Origin: SKVR01 sp046291875
GTDB lineage: Bacteria > Bacteroidota > Bacteroidia > Bacteroidales > UBA7960
Assembly (NCBI GenBank): GCA_046291875.1
Contig: JBKBSF010000001.1
Location: 124,001-188,000, forward strand
Length of the DNA stretch: 64,000 bases
Direction of reading: 5' to 3'
The notes under the pieces were generated by a model that saw nothing but the letters and a program-made list of their open reading frames with translations, searched no databases and was not told where the DNA came from. Position 1 is the first letter of the stretch. Every line of letters begins with the position of its first letter. The translations under genes and the position numbers were made by a program. Below are positions 8,183 through 17,823 of this stretch, one piece after another.

Positions 8183-9934
8183 ATGGAAAAACGATGGGTA
8201 GTAAAACCCCGGGAAGATGAAAATATAGTCGCTAAATTATCCGAATCATTAAATGTGGACCCGGTGCTTGCCAGGCTGCTGGTGCAAAGGGGGGTAAAGA
8301 GTTTTATAGAAGCAAAGGATTTTTTTCGTCCTTCACTTGATAGCCTGCACGATCCTTTTTTAATCCGTGATATGGACAAAGCTGTTGAACGTATTGAAGC
8401 AGCATTCAAAAAGGATGAAAGAATAATGGTTTATGGCGACTATGATGTGGATGGAACCACTGCAGTGGCTTTGACCTATTCTTTCCTGAGGGATTTTCAC
8501 GAAAAAATTGATTTTTATATTCCCGACCGCTACAAAGAGGGCTATGGTATTTCGCTGGCCGGGATTGATCATGCAGCCCAACAAGGCGTTAGCCTGATCA
8601 TAGCTCTGGATTGTGGTATTAAAGCCCTCCATCAGATTGCGTATGCTCGCGATCTGGGTATCGATTTCATTATTTGCGATCACCACCGCCCAGGCGATGA
8701 ACTGCCCGAGGCAATTGCTGTAATCGACCCTAAAAGGGCCGATTGTTCATACCCATACAAAGAATTGTCGGGTTGTGGTCTTGGCTTTAAGCTTGCACAG
8801 GCATATTATCAGAAGAACAGGCTCCCGTTCGACAGGCTCGAAAAGTTTCTCGATCTGGTGGCCGTCAGTATTGCAGCAGATATTGTCCCCATTACAGGAG
8901 AGAACCGTATCCTTGCCTATTTCGGGTTGCAGCGCCTTAATTTTGATCCTCGTCCGGGCTTCGAATCCATTTTGTTCTACAGCAATATCATTCGCAAGTC
9001 AAAGGCGTGCGACAGAACCATCTTTACCCGCGATATCACCATTGGCGATGCTGTTTTCCTCATTGGACCCCGCATCAATGCAGCAGGACGTATCGAAAGC
9101 GGACAGGCTGCCGTGGAATTGTTATTGTGCGAAAAGATGGGAGAAACACACACCTTAAGCCAGAATATAAACAATAACAATACGGAGCGAAGGAGTCTGG
9201 ATACCGAAATTACCAAACAAGCTTTGGAAATGATAGACACCAACCCCGAGCTTCAGAATATGAAGTCAACGGTATTGTTCAACCCCGACTGGCATAAGGG
9301 TGTGATAGGTATTGTGGCCTCAAGGCTCACGGAGTCGTACTACCGTCCCACGGTAATCCTTACAGAATCCAATGGGGTAATTACAGGCTCTGCCCGATCG
9401 GTTAAGGACTTTGACATTTATGATGCCATTGATGCTTGCAGCGAACATCTCGATCACTTTGGAGGACACAAGTATGCTGCCGGATTGAGCCTGAAGCCTG
9501 AAAATCTTGATAAGTTCCGCACCACTTTCGAGCAAACGGTAGCACGTACCATTACAGACCGTATGTTGGTGCCAGAAATTGAAATTGATGATGAGTTGAA
9601 GCTTTCCCATGTTAACAACAAGTTTTACAGGATTTTGAAACAATTTGCCCCCCATGGGCCCGGCAATATGAGCCCGGTTTTTCTTACCCGGGGTGTGGTG
9701 GATAAAAATTCAGCACGCGTAGTGGGGCAAAAGCACCTGAAGATGGTAATCAGCCATCCGGATGAGCCCGGCATTAGCATCAATGCTATTGCATTTCAGC
9801 AGGCCCACCATTTCGAAGCCGTGGTGTGGGGAAAGTACTTCGATATTGTATACCAGATCGAAGAGAATGAATGGAATGGCACCCGCACTCTGCAACTCAA
9901 TATCAAGGATATTAAAACCTATCTGGGCATTTGA
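8183..9934 (+). CDS. recJ: Single-stranded-DNA-specific exonuclease RecJ
   Basis: A 5'-to-3' single-strand exonuclease in recombination and mismatch repair. The start MEKRWVVKPRED is typical; an earlier in-frame codon would add 14 residues. DHH-family motifs appear in order: VYGDYDVDGTTA (metal-binding Asp residues), LIIALDCG, FIICDHH (the DHH motif) and AVIDPKR. The DHHA1 half contains INAAGRIESG, WHKGVIGIVASRL and the GGHKYAAGLSL motif. An OB-fold C-terminal region follows. Length of 583 residues is normal. It reads in the same direction as atpDC and trpS. Confidence 0.96.
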   Translation: MEKRWVVKPREDENIVAKLSESLNVDPVLARLLVQRGVKSFIEAKDFFRPSLDSLHDPFLIRDMDKAVERIEAAFKKDERIMVYGDYDVDGTTAVALTYSFLRDFHEKIDFYIPDRYKEGYGISLAGIDHAAQQGVSLIIALDCGIKALHQIAYARDLGIDFIICDHHRPGDELPEAIAVIDPKRADCSYPYKELSGCGLGFKLAQAYYQKNRLPFDRLEKFLDLVAVSIAADIVPITGENRILAYFGLQRLNFDPRPGFESILFYSNIIRKSKACDRTIFTRDITIGDAVFLIGPRINAAGRIESGQAAVELLLCEKMGETHTLSQNINNNNTERRSLDTEITKQALEMIDTNPELQNMKSTVLFNPDWHKGVIGIVASRLTESYYRPTVILTESNGVITGSARSVKDFDIYDAIDACSEHLDHFGGHKYAAGLSLKPENLDKFRTTFEQTVARTITDRMLVPEIEIDDELKLSHVNNKFYRILKQFAPHGPGNMSPVFLTRGVVDKNSARVVGQKHLKMVISHPDEPGISINAIAFQQAHHFEAVVWGKYFDIVYQIEENEWNGTRTLQLNIKDIKTYLGI

Positions 9935-9992
9935 GCCCCCGTTGCATTCTAACAGTCAAAAACTTAAACCTTAAAAATGCGCTAAAGAATTC

Positions 9993-10988
9993 ATGGAAAC
10001 TGTATTAAGCGGAATCAGATCTACCGGTAACCTTCACCTGGGAAATTACTTCGGAGCCATTAAAAACTTCATTAAAATGCAGCACGAACATCGCTGCTAC
10101 TTCTTTATTGCCGATTATCATTCTCTTACCACCCATCCTACACCTGCCGACCTGCATCAGAATGTAAAACAGGTTTTGGTGGAATACCTGGCTGCAGGTA
10201 TTGATCCGGAGGTGGCTACGCTTTATATCCAGAGCGACGTGCCCGAGGTTGCCGAACTCTACCTTTTGCTGGCCATGAATGCCTATATGGGTGAGCTGGA
10301 GCGCTGCACAACCTTTAAGGACAAAGCCCGCAAACAACCCGACAATATCAATGCCGGCCTTTTGACCTACCCGGTGCTTATGGCTGCCGATATCCTCATC
10401 CACAGGGCCACTAAAGTGCCCGTTGGAAAGGACCAGGAACAACACCTGGAAATGGCACGTACCTTCGGTAATCGTTTCAACCGGATGTACAAAACCGAAT
10501 ATTTCCCCGAACCCTACGCCTTTAATTTTGGCAGCGAACTCATCAAAATACCCGGCCTGGATGGAAGCACAAAAATGGGCAAATCGGAAGGTGAGGGAAA
10601 TGCCATTTATCTGGCCGACGACCCGAAAGATATCCGAAAAAAGGTTATGAAGGCGGTTACAGACTCTGGGCCCACCGAAATGAATCAGCCTAAACCCCAG
10701 GCCATTGAAAACCTTTTCAACATCATGAAGGTGGTTTCGACCCCCGATACGGTAACACATTTTGAAGATCTTTATAACAGTTGCCAGATTCGCTATGGCG
10801 ATTTCAAGAAACAACTGGCCGAAGACGTGATTGTTTTTACAGCACCTCTCAGAGAGAAGATACTGGAAATTGCAGCCGATGAGGCCTATTTGAGCAAAGT
10901 GGCTCGTATGGGTGCCGAAAAGGCCCGCGAAAGTGCCGCCAAAACAGTGAAGGAAGTCCGTGAAATCATTGGTTTTAAGCCGTTTTAG
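9993..10988 (+). CDS. trpS: Tryptophanyl-tRNA synthetase
   Basis: A class I aminoacyl-tRNA synthetase that charges tRNA-Trp. METVLSGIRSTGNLHLGNYFGA holds the HIGH-type ATP motif (here HLGN). PVLMAADIL and VGKDQEQHLEMAR are conserved tryptophan/ATP pocket segments. The KMSKS loop appears as TKMGKSEG. Length of 331 residues is normal. It starts 58 bases after recJ. The sequence after the stop contains two hairpins (10997-11061) but no long T tract. Confidence 0.97.
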   Translation: METVLSGIRSTGNLHLGNYFGAIKNFIKMQHEHRCYFFIADYHSLTTHPTPADLHQNVKQVLVEYLAAGIDPEVATLYIQSDVPEVAELYLLLAMNAYMGELERCTTFKDKARKQPDNINAGLLTYPVLMAADILIHRATKVPVGKDQEQHLEMARTFGNRFNRMYKTEYFPEPYAFNFGSELIKIPGLDGSTKMGKSEGEGNAIYLADDPKDIRKKVMKAVTDSGPTEMNQPKPQAIENLFNIMKVVSTPDTVTHFEDLYNSCQIRYGDFKKQLAEDVIVFTAPLREKILEIAADEAYLSKVARMGAEKARESAAKTVKEVREIIGFKPF

Positions 10989-10996
10989 TGAAAAAA

Positions 10997-11061
10997 AAAG
11001 GGACTACTTCCCTTTGCCACAAAATAATGTTTAATATTGCAGGCTGAATAGTTCAGCCTGC
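10997..11061 (+). other. Two stem-loops after trpS
   Basis: AAAGGGA pairs with TCCCTTT (10997-11015). GCAGGCTGAA pairs perfectly with TTCAGCCTGC over a three-base loop (11039-11061). Neither is followed by a T run, so they could be Rho-type 3' ends, mRNA-stability structures or, for the second, a regulator binding site upstream of the small membrane protein gene. Confidence 0.5.
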
Positions 11062-11142
11062 TATTGACGGTTGTATCAGAATGCTCTAACGAGGTTTTTC
11101 AACCGGAGAATTAACCCATTCAACACCCAACAGCATATTGTT

Positions 11143-11478
11143 ATGAACCCCTGGAAAAGCTTAACCGGTCTGTCGTCGTGGCTGATGAGAGTTGCCATGA
11201 TGCTCGCAATCTTTGCATTATTCTTCAATTCTTTCATGAACTTTAACCTCAGTAGCCTGTCCTTTTTCATTGCTGCAGGGTTTGTGGTTTTTGGCGTATT
11301 GCTGTTTGTGGGTGGTTTTTTGAGTAAGCACAGCCTTACGGTAATTGCAGGATTGGTGATTTTTATCCTGTGCGGCCTGCAGGCCTACTGGAGCTTCAAT
11401 GGCATTACCAATGCTTTTGCACAGTACCTTGTAATGGGTTCTGTAGCCCTGTTTTTCGTAACCAATGGAAACAAATAG
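11143..11478 (+). CDS. Small hypothetical membrane protein
   Basis: A 111-residue protein that I do not recognise. It has three or four hydrophobic helices, roughly residues 15-32, 39-61, 66-82 and 90-105 (for example LSFFIAAGFVVFGVLLFVGGFL), with short polar loops and few charges. The ATG beginning MNPWKSLTG is preferred; an upstream in-frame codon would add 24 Arg/Asn-rich residues. It ends 10 bases before hflX and is probably co-transcribed with it, but this gives no functional clue. Confidence 0.7.
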   Translation: MNPWKSLTGLSSWLMRVAMMLAIFALFFNSFMNFNLSSLSFFIAAGFVVFGVLLFVGGFLSKHSLTVIAGLVIFILCGLQAYWSFNGITNAFAQYLVMGSVALFFVTNGNK

Positions 11479-11488
11479 GAGAGTTTGA

Positions 11489-12727
11489 ATGCCCAAAGAT
11501 ATTTTTACAGCAAAAGAGAAGGAAAAGGTAGTACTCGTGGGTGTTATCATGGGTCGCCAAAGCGATGAAACCGTTAAGGAGTACCTTGACGAGCTGGAAT
11601 TTCTGGTGGATACCGCAGGTGGAGTTACCCTCCAACGCTTTACCCAGAAACTGGACCGGCCCGACAAAGCTACCTTTGTGGGTAAGGGTAAGCTGGAAGA
11701 GATTGCAGATTATATCAAAGAACACGAGGTTGATATCCTTGTTTTTGATGATGAGCTATCACCCTCACAACAAAGAAACGTTGAGCGAGTGGTACAATGC
11801 AGAGTGCTGGATCGCAGCAATCTCATCCTGGATATTTTTGCTTTGCGGGCACGTACAGCACATGCACGCACACAGGTGGAGCTCGCACAATACCAATACC
11901 TTCTACCCCGACTGGCAGGGATGTGGACCCACCTTGAACGACAGAAAGGGGGTATTGGCCTTAAGGGTCCCGGTGAAAAGGAAATTGAAACCGACCGCCG
12001 TATTGTACGCGATAAAATTGCCCTGCTAAAGCAGAAACTCGAGCTGATCGATAAGCAAAAAGCCACCCAGCGCTCCAACAGAGGCAGTATGGTAAGAGTT
12101 GCATTGGTAGGTTATACCAATGTGGGTAAATCTACAATAATGAATATGCTCAGCAAATCGGAGGTTTTTGCCGAAGACAAGCTTTTTGCCACCCTGGATA
12201 CTACAGTGAGAAAGGTAGTAATTGAAACCCTGCCATTTTTGCTTTCAGATACGGTTGGGTTTATCAGAAAACTGCCCCACCATTTGATAGAATCTTTTAA
12301 ATCGACCCTCGATGAGGTGCGCGAAGCAGATATCCTGGTGCATGTGGTGGATATTTCGCACCCGCAGTTCGAAGAGCAGATTGCGGTGGTGGAGGATACC
12401 CTCAGGGAAATCATAGGAGAAGACCAGAAGGAAACGTTGATGGTTTTCAATAAAATTGACAAATACTCCTTTGTAACCAAAGATGAAGATGACCTTACTC
12501 CTGCAACCAAAGAGAATATGAGCCTGCAGGATCTTCAGCAAACATGGATGGCGAGGGAAAATGCACCTTGTATCTTTATTTCGGCCAAAGAAAAGAATAA
12601 TGTTGAGGAGTTTCGAAAAACACTTTACGAGAATGTGCTTCGGATCCATCGCGAACGATACCCTTACGATGTGCCAACCTATAATCCATGGGGCATATCT
12701 GAGGATGAACAGAATAACGAAGAATAA
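11489..12727 (+). CDS. hflX: Ribosome-associated GTPase HflX
   Basis: HflX binds 50S subunits and splits stalled or hibernating ribosomes. The N-terminal HflX domain includes FVGKGKLEEIADYI and DDELSPSQQRNVE. A helical linker with KGPGEKEIETDRR follows. The G domain has GYTNVGKST (G1, near residue 211), DTVGFIRKLPHHLIESFKSTL (G3 and beyond) and NKID (G4). Length 412 residues is normal. The gene ends four bases before a very strong hairpin terminator. Confidence 0.96.
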   Translation: MPKDIFTAKEKEKVVLVGVIMGRQSDETVKEYLDELEFLVDTAGGVTLQRFTQKLDRPDKATFVGKGKLEEIADYIKEHEVDILVFDDELSPSQQRNVERVVQCRVLDRSNLILDIFALRARTAHARTQVELAQYQYLLPRLAGMWTHLERQKGGIGLKGPGEKEIETDRRIVRDKIALLKQKLELIDKQKATQRSNRGSMVRVALVGYTNVGKSTIMNMLSKSEVFAEDKLFATLDTTVRKVVIETLPFLLSDTVGFIRKLPHHLIESFKSTLDEVREADILVHVVDISHPQFEEQIAVVEDTLREIIGEDQKETLMVFNKIDKYSFVTKDEDDLTPATKENMSLQDLQQTWMARENAPCIFISAKEKNNVEEFRKTLYENVLRIHRERYPYDVPTYNPWGISEDEQNNEE

Positions 12728-12730
12728 CCG

Positions 12731-12767
12731 GATGAAAGGGGGCATGCAGCCCCCTTTCATCGTTTTT
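12731..12767 (+). terminator. Intrinsic terminator after hflX
   Basis: A perfect 13-bp stem, GATGAAAGGGGGC with GCCCCCTTTCATC around ATGCA, followed by GTTTTTAT. Confidence 0.93.
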
Positions 12768-12857
12768 ATATGATCATTAAACCAATGTATGAAACGACTT
12801 TAAGGACGTTGAACTATGCTTTTAACCAGCAACTGAAACTTAACCAATTACTTACAG

Positions 12858-13895
12858 ATGAAAAACAAGGATCTCGTAATCCTTACCAGCAAGGATAAAT
12901 TTTTTGGACAAACCCGTAAACCATGGTCCAGCCTCAATGTGGATGCAATCGCCCACAAGATAAGGGAAGCTGGATTTAATGTTGAGCTTTACGACTTTCA
13001 TGTAGCTTTCAATGAGGATATCAATATCCGCAACAAAACGGTTCTGTATGCTTTCTCGCAAAAGGAGAATTACCGGCAATACGTTAGAGACATGATTTAT
13101 TCTCTCACTAAACACAACCACATCATCCCATCCTACGACCTGCTGAAATGTCACGAAAATAAAGGATACCAGGAGGTATTGAAAAAAGAGATCGGGTTAA
13201 ATGATCTGAAGGGCAATTATTTTACTTCTGCAGATGAAGTGGATGCAGGGGCTTTGCAATACCCCATTGTGCTGAAAACCGTAAAGGGCTCCAACGGCAA
13301 AGGAGTATTTCTGCTTAAAAATGAAAAGGATTTCTTAAAAGTAGCCAAAGTGCTTCGTAATAAGTTCAGTATTGCCACACATATTGACCTGCTGCGCCGG
13401 AAATACATCCGCAGGAAAAAATTTAAAGACTATCCCTTGTTTTCTGATCGGCAGGATTACCTGGAATACAAAGAATACCTCAAGGTGGAGGAGAATTTTG
13501 TATTACAACAATTTGTCCCAGGGCTCAGTTTCGACTATCGTGTTCTGATTGCTCATGACCGGTATTATGTAATGAAGAGAGATGTAAAGAAAGGTGATTT
13601 CAGGGCCAGTGGGTCCAAGATGTTTAAATTCAGCAATATACCCGAACCAGGTTTGCTCTCTTTTGCCCGCAGAATTTACGGATTCTTTGATACTCCCTTT
13701 TTATCTATAGATGTGCTTTTTGATGGCAAGGAGTACCATCTGGCCGAGTTCCAGGCACTGCATTTCGGCACCAGTGTGGTAACCCAATCTTCTGGATACT
13801 TCACTGACCATGAGCAGAACTGGCAATTTAACGAGGAACAACCCAACCTGGAAAATCTATTCTCAAATACCCTTATCGCTTATCTGAAGAAGTAG
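12858..13895 (+). CDS. ATP-grasp domain protein in a glycan gene region
   Basis: A 345-residue protein with an ATP-grasp fold. The N-terminal ~110 residues form a pre-ATP-grasp region. YPIVLKTVKGSNGKGVFLLKN (near residue 136) is the ATP-binding lysine strand and glycine-rich loop. FDYRVLIAHDRYYVMKRD and FLSIDVLFDGKEYHLAEFQAL supply the metal-binding acidic residues. The family ligates a carboxylate to an amine or thiol. The substrate is unknown; the nearby glycosyltransferase and phosphotransferase genes suggest a role in surface glycan or modified sugar synthesis, which is inference only. RimK-like and sugar-modifying ATP-grasp enzymes are both possible. Confidence 0.8.
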   Translation: MKNKDLVILTSKDKFFGQTRKPWSSLNVDAIAHKIREAGFNVELYDFHVAFNEDINIRNKTVLYAFSQKENYRQYVRDMIYSLTKHNHIIPSYDLLKCHENKGYQEVLKKEIGLNDLKGNYFTSADEVDAGALQYPIVLKTVKGSNGKGVFLLKNEKDFLKVAKVLRNKFSIATHIDLLRRKYIRRKKFKDYPLFSDRQDYLEYKEYLKVEENFVLQQFVPGLSFDYRVLIAHDRYYVMKRDVKKGDFRASGSKMFKFSNIPEPGLLSFARRIYGFFDTPFLSIDVLFDGKEYHLAEFQALHFGTSVVTQSSGYFTDHEQNWQFNEEQPNLENLFSNTLIAYLKK

Positions 13896-13917
13896 CACCT
13901 ATAGCACCCCGGACCTA

Positions 13918-13931
13918 TTGTTTGCAAACAA
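13918..13931. promoter_or_regulatory. 14-bp perfect palindrome upstream of the GT4 gene
   Basis: TTGTTTGCAAACAA is its own reverse complement and lies 89 bases before the glycosyltransferase start in a 124-base gap. It is a plausible dimeric regulator site; no regulator is identified. Confidence 0.35.
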
Positions 13932-14019
13932 GAGGATGTATAGCTTTTGTTGTGCAGAGTTTGCTATGTTTTCTATACTTTTACAACTTCAATAAAGCGA
14001 GGTATTAACAATCCTGCAC

Positions 14020-15123
14020 ATGCGAATTTTGTTTGTACATTCCATAGGACGAAAGAAATACGGAGGCGGAGAGCGATGGGTAATCAATGCCGCCAACGGC
14101 ATGAAGTTGCGCGGTCATCATGTAGTGGTTGCCGGGCGAAGTCATTCTGTATTGCTGCAGGAAGCCCGGCAAAGGGGCATTGCCACGGCGACGTTTAATA
14201 TTTTGAGCGATATAAGCCTCTACCAGGCCTTAAAGCTGGCCTTTTTTATCCGTAAACACCAGTTTGATGTGGTAGTTTGCAAAGGGCACGAACTGCTTGT
14301 TTGTGGTATGGCGGTAAGATGGTCGGGTGGTAAGGCCACTCTCATCAGACGTGCCGGTTCTCCTCCTTTGAAAAAGAGCCGTAAGCTGGTTTGGCGAACC
14401 CGTTTTTTTGTAGATGGAGTGGTAACCAATACCCATACCATCCGGGAGGTGTACCATCAGCATGGACTGGAGGATCCTGACCTGGTGAGGGTAATATATA
14501 ACGGATTGCAGCCCGGCGACAACACGCCGGCTTTTACTTTCGACCAATACTACCCTGGGCGGACCATTGCCTTGTGTGTGGGGAGAGCCGTGGGCCACAA
14601 AGGATATTTTTACCTGATTGATGCCCTTACCCAAATCCGGCAGTTCTGGCCTTCGCTGCTGTTTTTTGTGCTGGGAGATGGCAAGGACAAAAACCGCCTC
14701 ATGGATTATGCCACCGAAAAAGGGGTAGCCGATATGATCCATTTTGCCGGTTATGTGCATGAGCCGACCCCCTACTTCAAAGGTTGCGACTTTTTTGTAC
14801 ATCCCTCCCTGTACGAAGGCATGCCCAATGCCGCCATGGAAGCCATGGCTTACGGAAAACCTGTTATTATGACCCGGGTAAATGGTGCAGACGAGTTAAG
14901 TGCTGCAGGCCAGTTTGCCTGGCTTATACCCGCCGCCGACTCACAAGCCATTGCAGATGCCGTAAGAAGAGCGTATGATAATCCAGAACAATTCTCCGAA
15001 ATGGGGCATGAAGCAAAAGCCTGGGTGAGAGAGAACTTCAGCATGGAAAAAATGATCTCCAATCTGGAAGACTTCATTGAAAGTAAAAGAAGCAAAGGAA
15101 AGAATAAAGCCGGAAGATCATAA
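14020..15123 (+). CDS. GT4-family glycosyltransferase
   Basis: A 367-residue GT-B enzyme. MRILFVHSIGRKKYGGGERWVIN begins the acceptor-binding Rossmann domain with the Gly-rich loop. The donor-binding half contains ALCVGRAVGHKGYFYLIDAL, FFVLGDGKDKNRL and IHFAGYV. The conserved EX7E-like stretch is FVHPSLYEGMPNAAMEAMAYGKPVI. These are family GT4 features (NDP-sugar, retaining). It probably adds a sugar to a lipid-linked surface polysaccharide or LPS at the inner membrane; donor and acceptor cannot be read. The next gene starts 16 bases downstream. Confidence 0.9.
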   Translation: MRILFVHSIGRKKYGGGERWVINAANGMKLRGHHVVVAGRSHSVLLQEARQRGIATATFNILSDISLYQALKLAFFIRKHQFDVVVCKGHELLVCGMAVRWSGGKATLIRRAGSPPLKKSRKLVWRTRFFVDGVVTNTHTIREVYHQHGLEDPDLVRVIYNGLQPGDNTPAFTFDQYYPGRTIALCVGRAVGHKGYFYLIDALTQIRQFWPSLLFFVLGDGKDKNRLMDYATEKGVADMIHFAGYVHEPTPYFKGCDFFVHPSLYEGMPNAAMEAMAYGKPVIMTRVNGADELSAAGQFAWLIPAADSQAIADAVRRAYDNPEQFSEMGHEAKAWVRENFSMEKMISNLEDFIESKRSKGKNKAGRS

Positions 15124-15139
15124 GAATAATTTTAACCCA

Positions 15140-16192
15140 ATGGTTTTATCAGGATACCTTATAAAAATTCCTTATTGGATTTGCTGGCAAAGCCTGAGGC
15201 TTACCGGTAAACTCCAGGAGTTTATCTTTTATGTAGAATCTGAGCACGACTACAATGTTATTGAAAACATTTTGCCGCACTTTGAGCAACCTTACCGTAT
15301 AGCTGCCAAAAACCGCAAAGTAAGAAAAGCCCTTGAAACCAGGGGGGTAAACAATGTTGCCTTATGGCCTGTTTTTCCGAGGGTCCTGATGATGACGCGG
15401 CATGCTTTTCACCGGTTTCCCATTAGCGGGGTCAAAAAGATCGGAATCAAACATGGTACCTACCACTTCAAGAAAATGATTGCAGCTCGCAAGTACAACC
15501 TTTTTGATCTGTATATCTTCACTACCGAAGCTGAGGTGCAAATGGCTGCCCGAAAGGGGATAAAAAACGGTGTAGCAGGCGGTCAGCCCAAGCTCGACAC
15601 CTTTTTCCTCCCTAAAACCCTTAATCAGGCAAAGGAGATAAAAAACACCAGGAAGATTGATCCGTCGCGCAAAACGCTATTGTTTACAACCACCTGGGAC
15701 CGATCCGGACTCAGTGCCATTGATCGATGGATTGACCATTTGGAGGAACTAAGCAAGCATTACAACATATGCGTAAGCCTGCACCCGATGATGTCGGAGC
15801 AGTATTTTTCGCGCATACTAAATATGCCTTTTGTGTTGTATGCTCAACCAGAAGATCTGCCCGCATTCATGCATCTGGCAGATGTGCTGATCAGCGATAC
15901 CAGTTCGGTTATGGGCGAGTTTTGTGCCCTCAATAAACCTATCATAACCTTTGCTGTGGAAAAGGGGTGGCGGTTAACCCAGGAGGTGAAAGATATGATC
16001 CGCGATATTTCACTGCAGATCCAATCCATCGAAGAGCTTGAGCAAGCCATTGTGGCATACTGGCAAAACCCGTTGCTGAAGCAGGAAGAACGATTGCGCT
16101 GGCAGAAGGTGTTTTATGGTGATATTGACCAATCTCACGGAAAAAAAGCTGCTTCAATCATTAAGGAATACCTGGCAAAACTCTATGATTAA
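15140..16192 (+). CDS. CDP-glycerol glycerophosphotransferase-like protein
   Basis: A 350-residue protein resembling the TagB/TagF glycerophosphotransferase family (PF04464 type). Supporting segments are IKHGTYHFKKM, AGGQPKLDTFF, LLFTTTWDRSGLSAIDRW, VSLHPMM (the HP pair common to the active site) and DVLISDTSSVMGEFCALNKPIITF (the DxSS motif before a conserved acidic residue). The family transfers polyol-phosphates to glycans; in Gram-negative bacteria this usually means decoration of O-antigen or capsule. ATG 15140 is preferred; an in-frame start at 15077 would overlap the upstream gene by 47 bases. Whether the substrate is CDP-glycerol is not shown. Confidence 0.78.
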   Translation: MVLSGYLIKIPYWICWQSLRLTGKLQEFIFYVESEHDYNVIENILPHFEQPYRIAAKNRKVRKALETRGVNNVALWPVFPRVLMMTRHAFHRFPISGVKKIGIKHGTYHFKKMIAARKYNLFDLYIFTTEAEVQMAARKGIKNGVAGGQPKLDTFFLPKTLNQAKEIKNTRKIDPSRKTLLFTTTWDRSGLSAIDRWIDHLEELSKHYNICVSLHPMMSEQYFSRILNMPFVLYAQPEDLPAFMHLADVLISDTSSVMGEFCALNKPIITFAVEKGWRLTQEVKDMIRDISLQIQSIEELEQAIVAYWQNPLLKQEERLRWQKVFYGDIDQSHGKKAASIIKEYLAKLYD

Positions 16193-16210
16193 ACTGCCAA
16201 TGAGAAGACA

Positions 16211-17803
16211 TCAACCCAGGGGTTGTCCTTTGCAGGCCTGGGGGAAAAAGTATCCCATGTAAAGTGTAAAGAAAATAAAAAAGCTTTGCCCCACCTGGGC
16301 ATCAATGGGGTTGTTGCCCAGCATGGAAATGAGAATGATAACCAGGAATGCCTGGAATGGCCAGAACCGGAAAACCCCTGTTTCTTTAATGTAAACTCCA
16401 TACATGAGGTAAATCAGCAAAGAGCCTGCAACGCCCAGCGTGAGCAAAAACAGCAGGTACTGATTGTGGGGCTTCATCCGGTAGTTATCCATTGGGGAGT
16501 TTAACTGGTTAAGGCCATAGTCAACTGCAATAAAAATATCTCCTGTTCCCCACCCCCATAGAGGTTTTTCTTTGAACGCAACCGCAGAAGCTCGCCACAG
16601 TTCGAGGCGTTGGGTAAAGGTATGCCCACTGGGGTTGCCCCTTTCGCGATACCAATAGATCTCCCAAAAGGTTTGATGGAGCCTGACTTTTAGTCCGGGC
16701 CAGCGGGTATAATTGTAGTTGGCAATACCTTTTTCTATGGCCTCAAGGTCCTCCGGGTCGAGCTGGTAAACGCCGGCGTAGTCTTTGCGCAATCCTTTGG
16801 ATGCCATGTATCTGTATAGGGTCATGTATAATGCATTGCCGGCCAGATCCTGACCATCAAAGTCCAGGTCGCTTCTCTCGTTCCAGGCCTTACGTGTTTC
16901 CTCTTCTGCAATAAAAAGGAAGACGTAATGCCCGTTCTCACGAAGTTTATTCTCCGGATAATGGCTGTAGGGATTACCCAGAACCGTGGTTTCCTGCAGT
17001 ACTTCTTTGCCGGGTTCGATTGCCAGGTTGAGGTTCTGGTATGCCATCCATGATGGGATCAAAAACAACAAGGGCAATACCGCCAGGGTGACTCCGGCAA
17101 TGATCCGCTGACGGAGAGTTCTGCCAGTTAATATCCATCTGCCGGCAAGCCAAACCATTACCCCTGCAAGGCAAAGTATACCTGTAAGGCTTCGCAGAAT
17201 AAAAAGAAATACAAGAAACCATATGGCGATAACCCACGAGAGGAAAAGCACCTTTCTGTTTTGCGTTAAATGGCCAGTAAACCAGGGCAGGGTAAATAAG
17301 GCAAAAACCAGCATCATGCTCAGGTACACATGAGATACAAAGGGCGAAATGTGCCGGAAGTTAACATAGTCTCCACTCAGGTAAATGTAAAGACCAATGA
17401 GGCTGGTTACCAGAAGCGAAGCAAAAAACACATAAAGAAGCAGGTAGGTTTTTGTGCGATCAGGTGGTGGCGATGAAAACACCATGAAGGTCAGTGTTAG
17501 CAAAGGCAGTTTGTTTTTTAGGTCTGACGCTATACCATAGGCCAGGTCTTCCGACCATAACAAACCCAGCACGTGCAGCAGATAAATGGAAACCAGCATC
17601 CAGGCAGCCCGGTTTTGCACAAAACGTAATATCCGGATTTTGTAGTTGCCCTCCAGGAGCCAGTTTACACCCATTGCAATTTGTATAAAGCTCAGCATAA
17701 ACCGTGATGTGGGCAGCGAAGCAGCCAATATACAGAGGCAGATAAAATAAATCCAATGATGCACCTGGGGAGAAAACAGGGGAAAAAGATTTTTTCGGGG
17801 CAT
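16211..17803 (-). CDS. O-antigen ligase/polymerase-like membrane protein
   Basis: A 530-residue polytopic protein with about ten hydrophobic helices. It has a large periplasmic loop between helices (residues ~265-415, including HYPENKLRENGHY and TRWPGLKVRLHQTFWEIYW). After that loop comes RLELWRASAVAFKEKPLWGWGTGD, the conserved Wzy_C/WaaL signature. Such proteins polymerise O-units or ligate polysaccharide from undecaprenyl diphosphate to lipid A core. Which of the two cannot be decided. It converges with the phosphotransferase gene (18-base gap). A TAGATTTG box just upstream would give a short leader. Confidence 0.86.
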   Translation of the reverse strand: MPRKNLFPLFSPQVHHWIYFICLCILAASLPTSRFMLSFIQIAMGVNWLLEGNYKIRILRFVQNRAAWMLVSIYLLHVLGLLWSEDLAYGIASDLKNKLPLLTLTFMVFSSPPPDRTKTYLLLYVFFASLLVTSLIGLYIYLSGDYVNFRHISPFVSHVYLSMMLVFALFTLPWFTGHLTQNRKVLFLSWVIAIWFLVFLFILRSLTGILCLAGVMVWLAGRWILTGRTLRQRIIAGVTLAVLPLLFLIPSWMAYQNLNLAIEPGKEVLQETTVLGNPYSHYPENKLRENGHYVFLFIAEEETRKAWNERSDLDFDGQDLAGNALYMTLYRYMASKGLRKDYAGVYQLDPEDLEAIEKGIANYNYTRWPGLKVRLHQTFWEIYWYRERGNPSGHTFTQRLELWRASAVAFKEKPLWGWGTGDIFIAVDYGLNQLNSPMDNYRMKPHNQYLLFLLTLGVAGSLLIYLMYGVYIKETGVFRFWPFQAFLVIILISMLGNNPIDAQVGQSFFIFFTLYMGYFFPQACKGQPLG

Positions 17804-17823
17804 AGCTCAACAGATAAAACATG

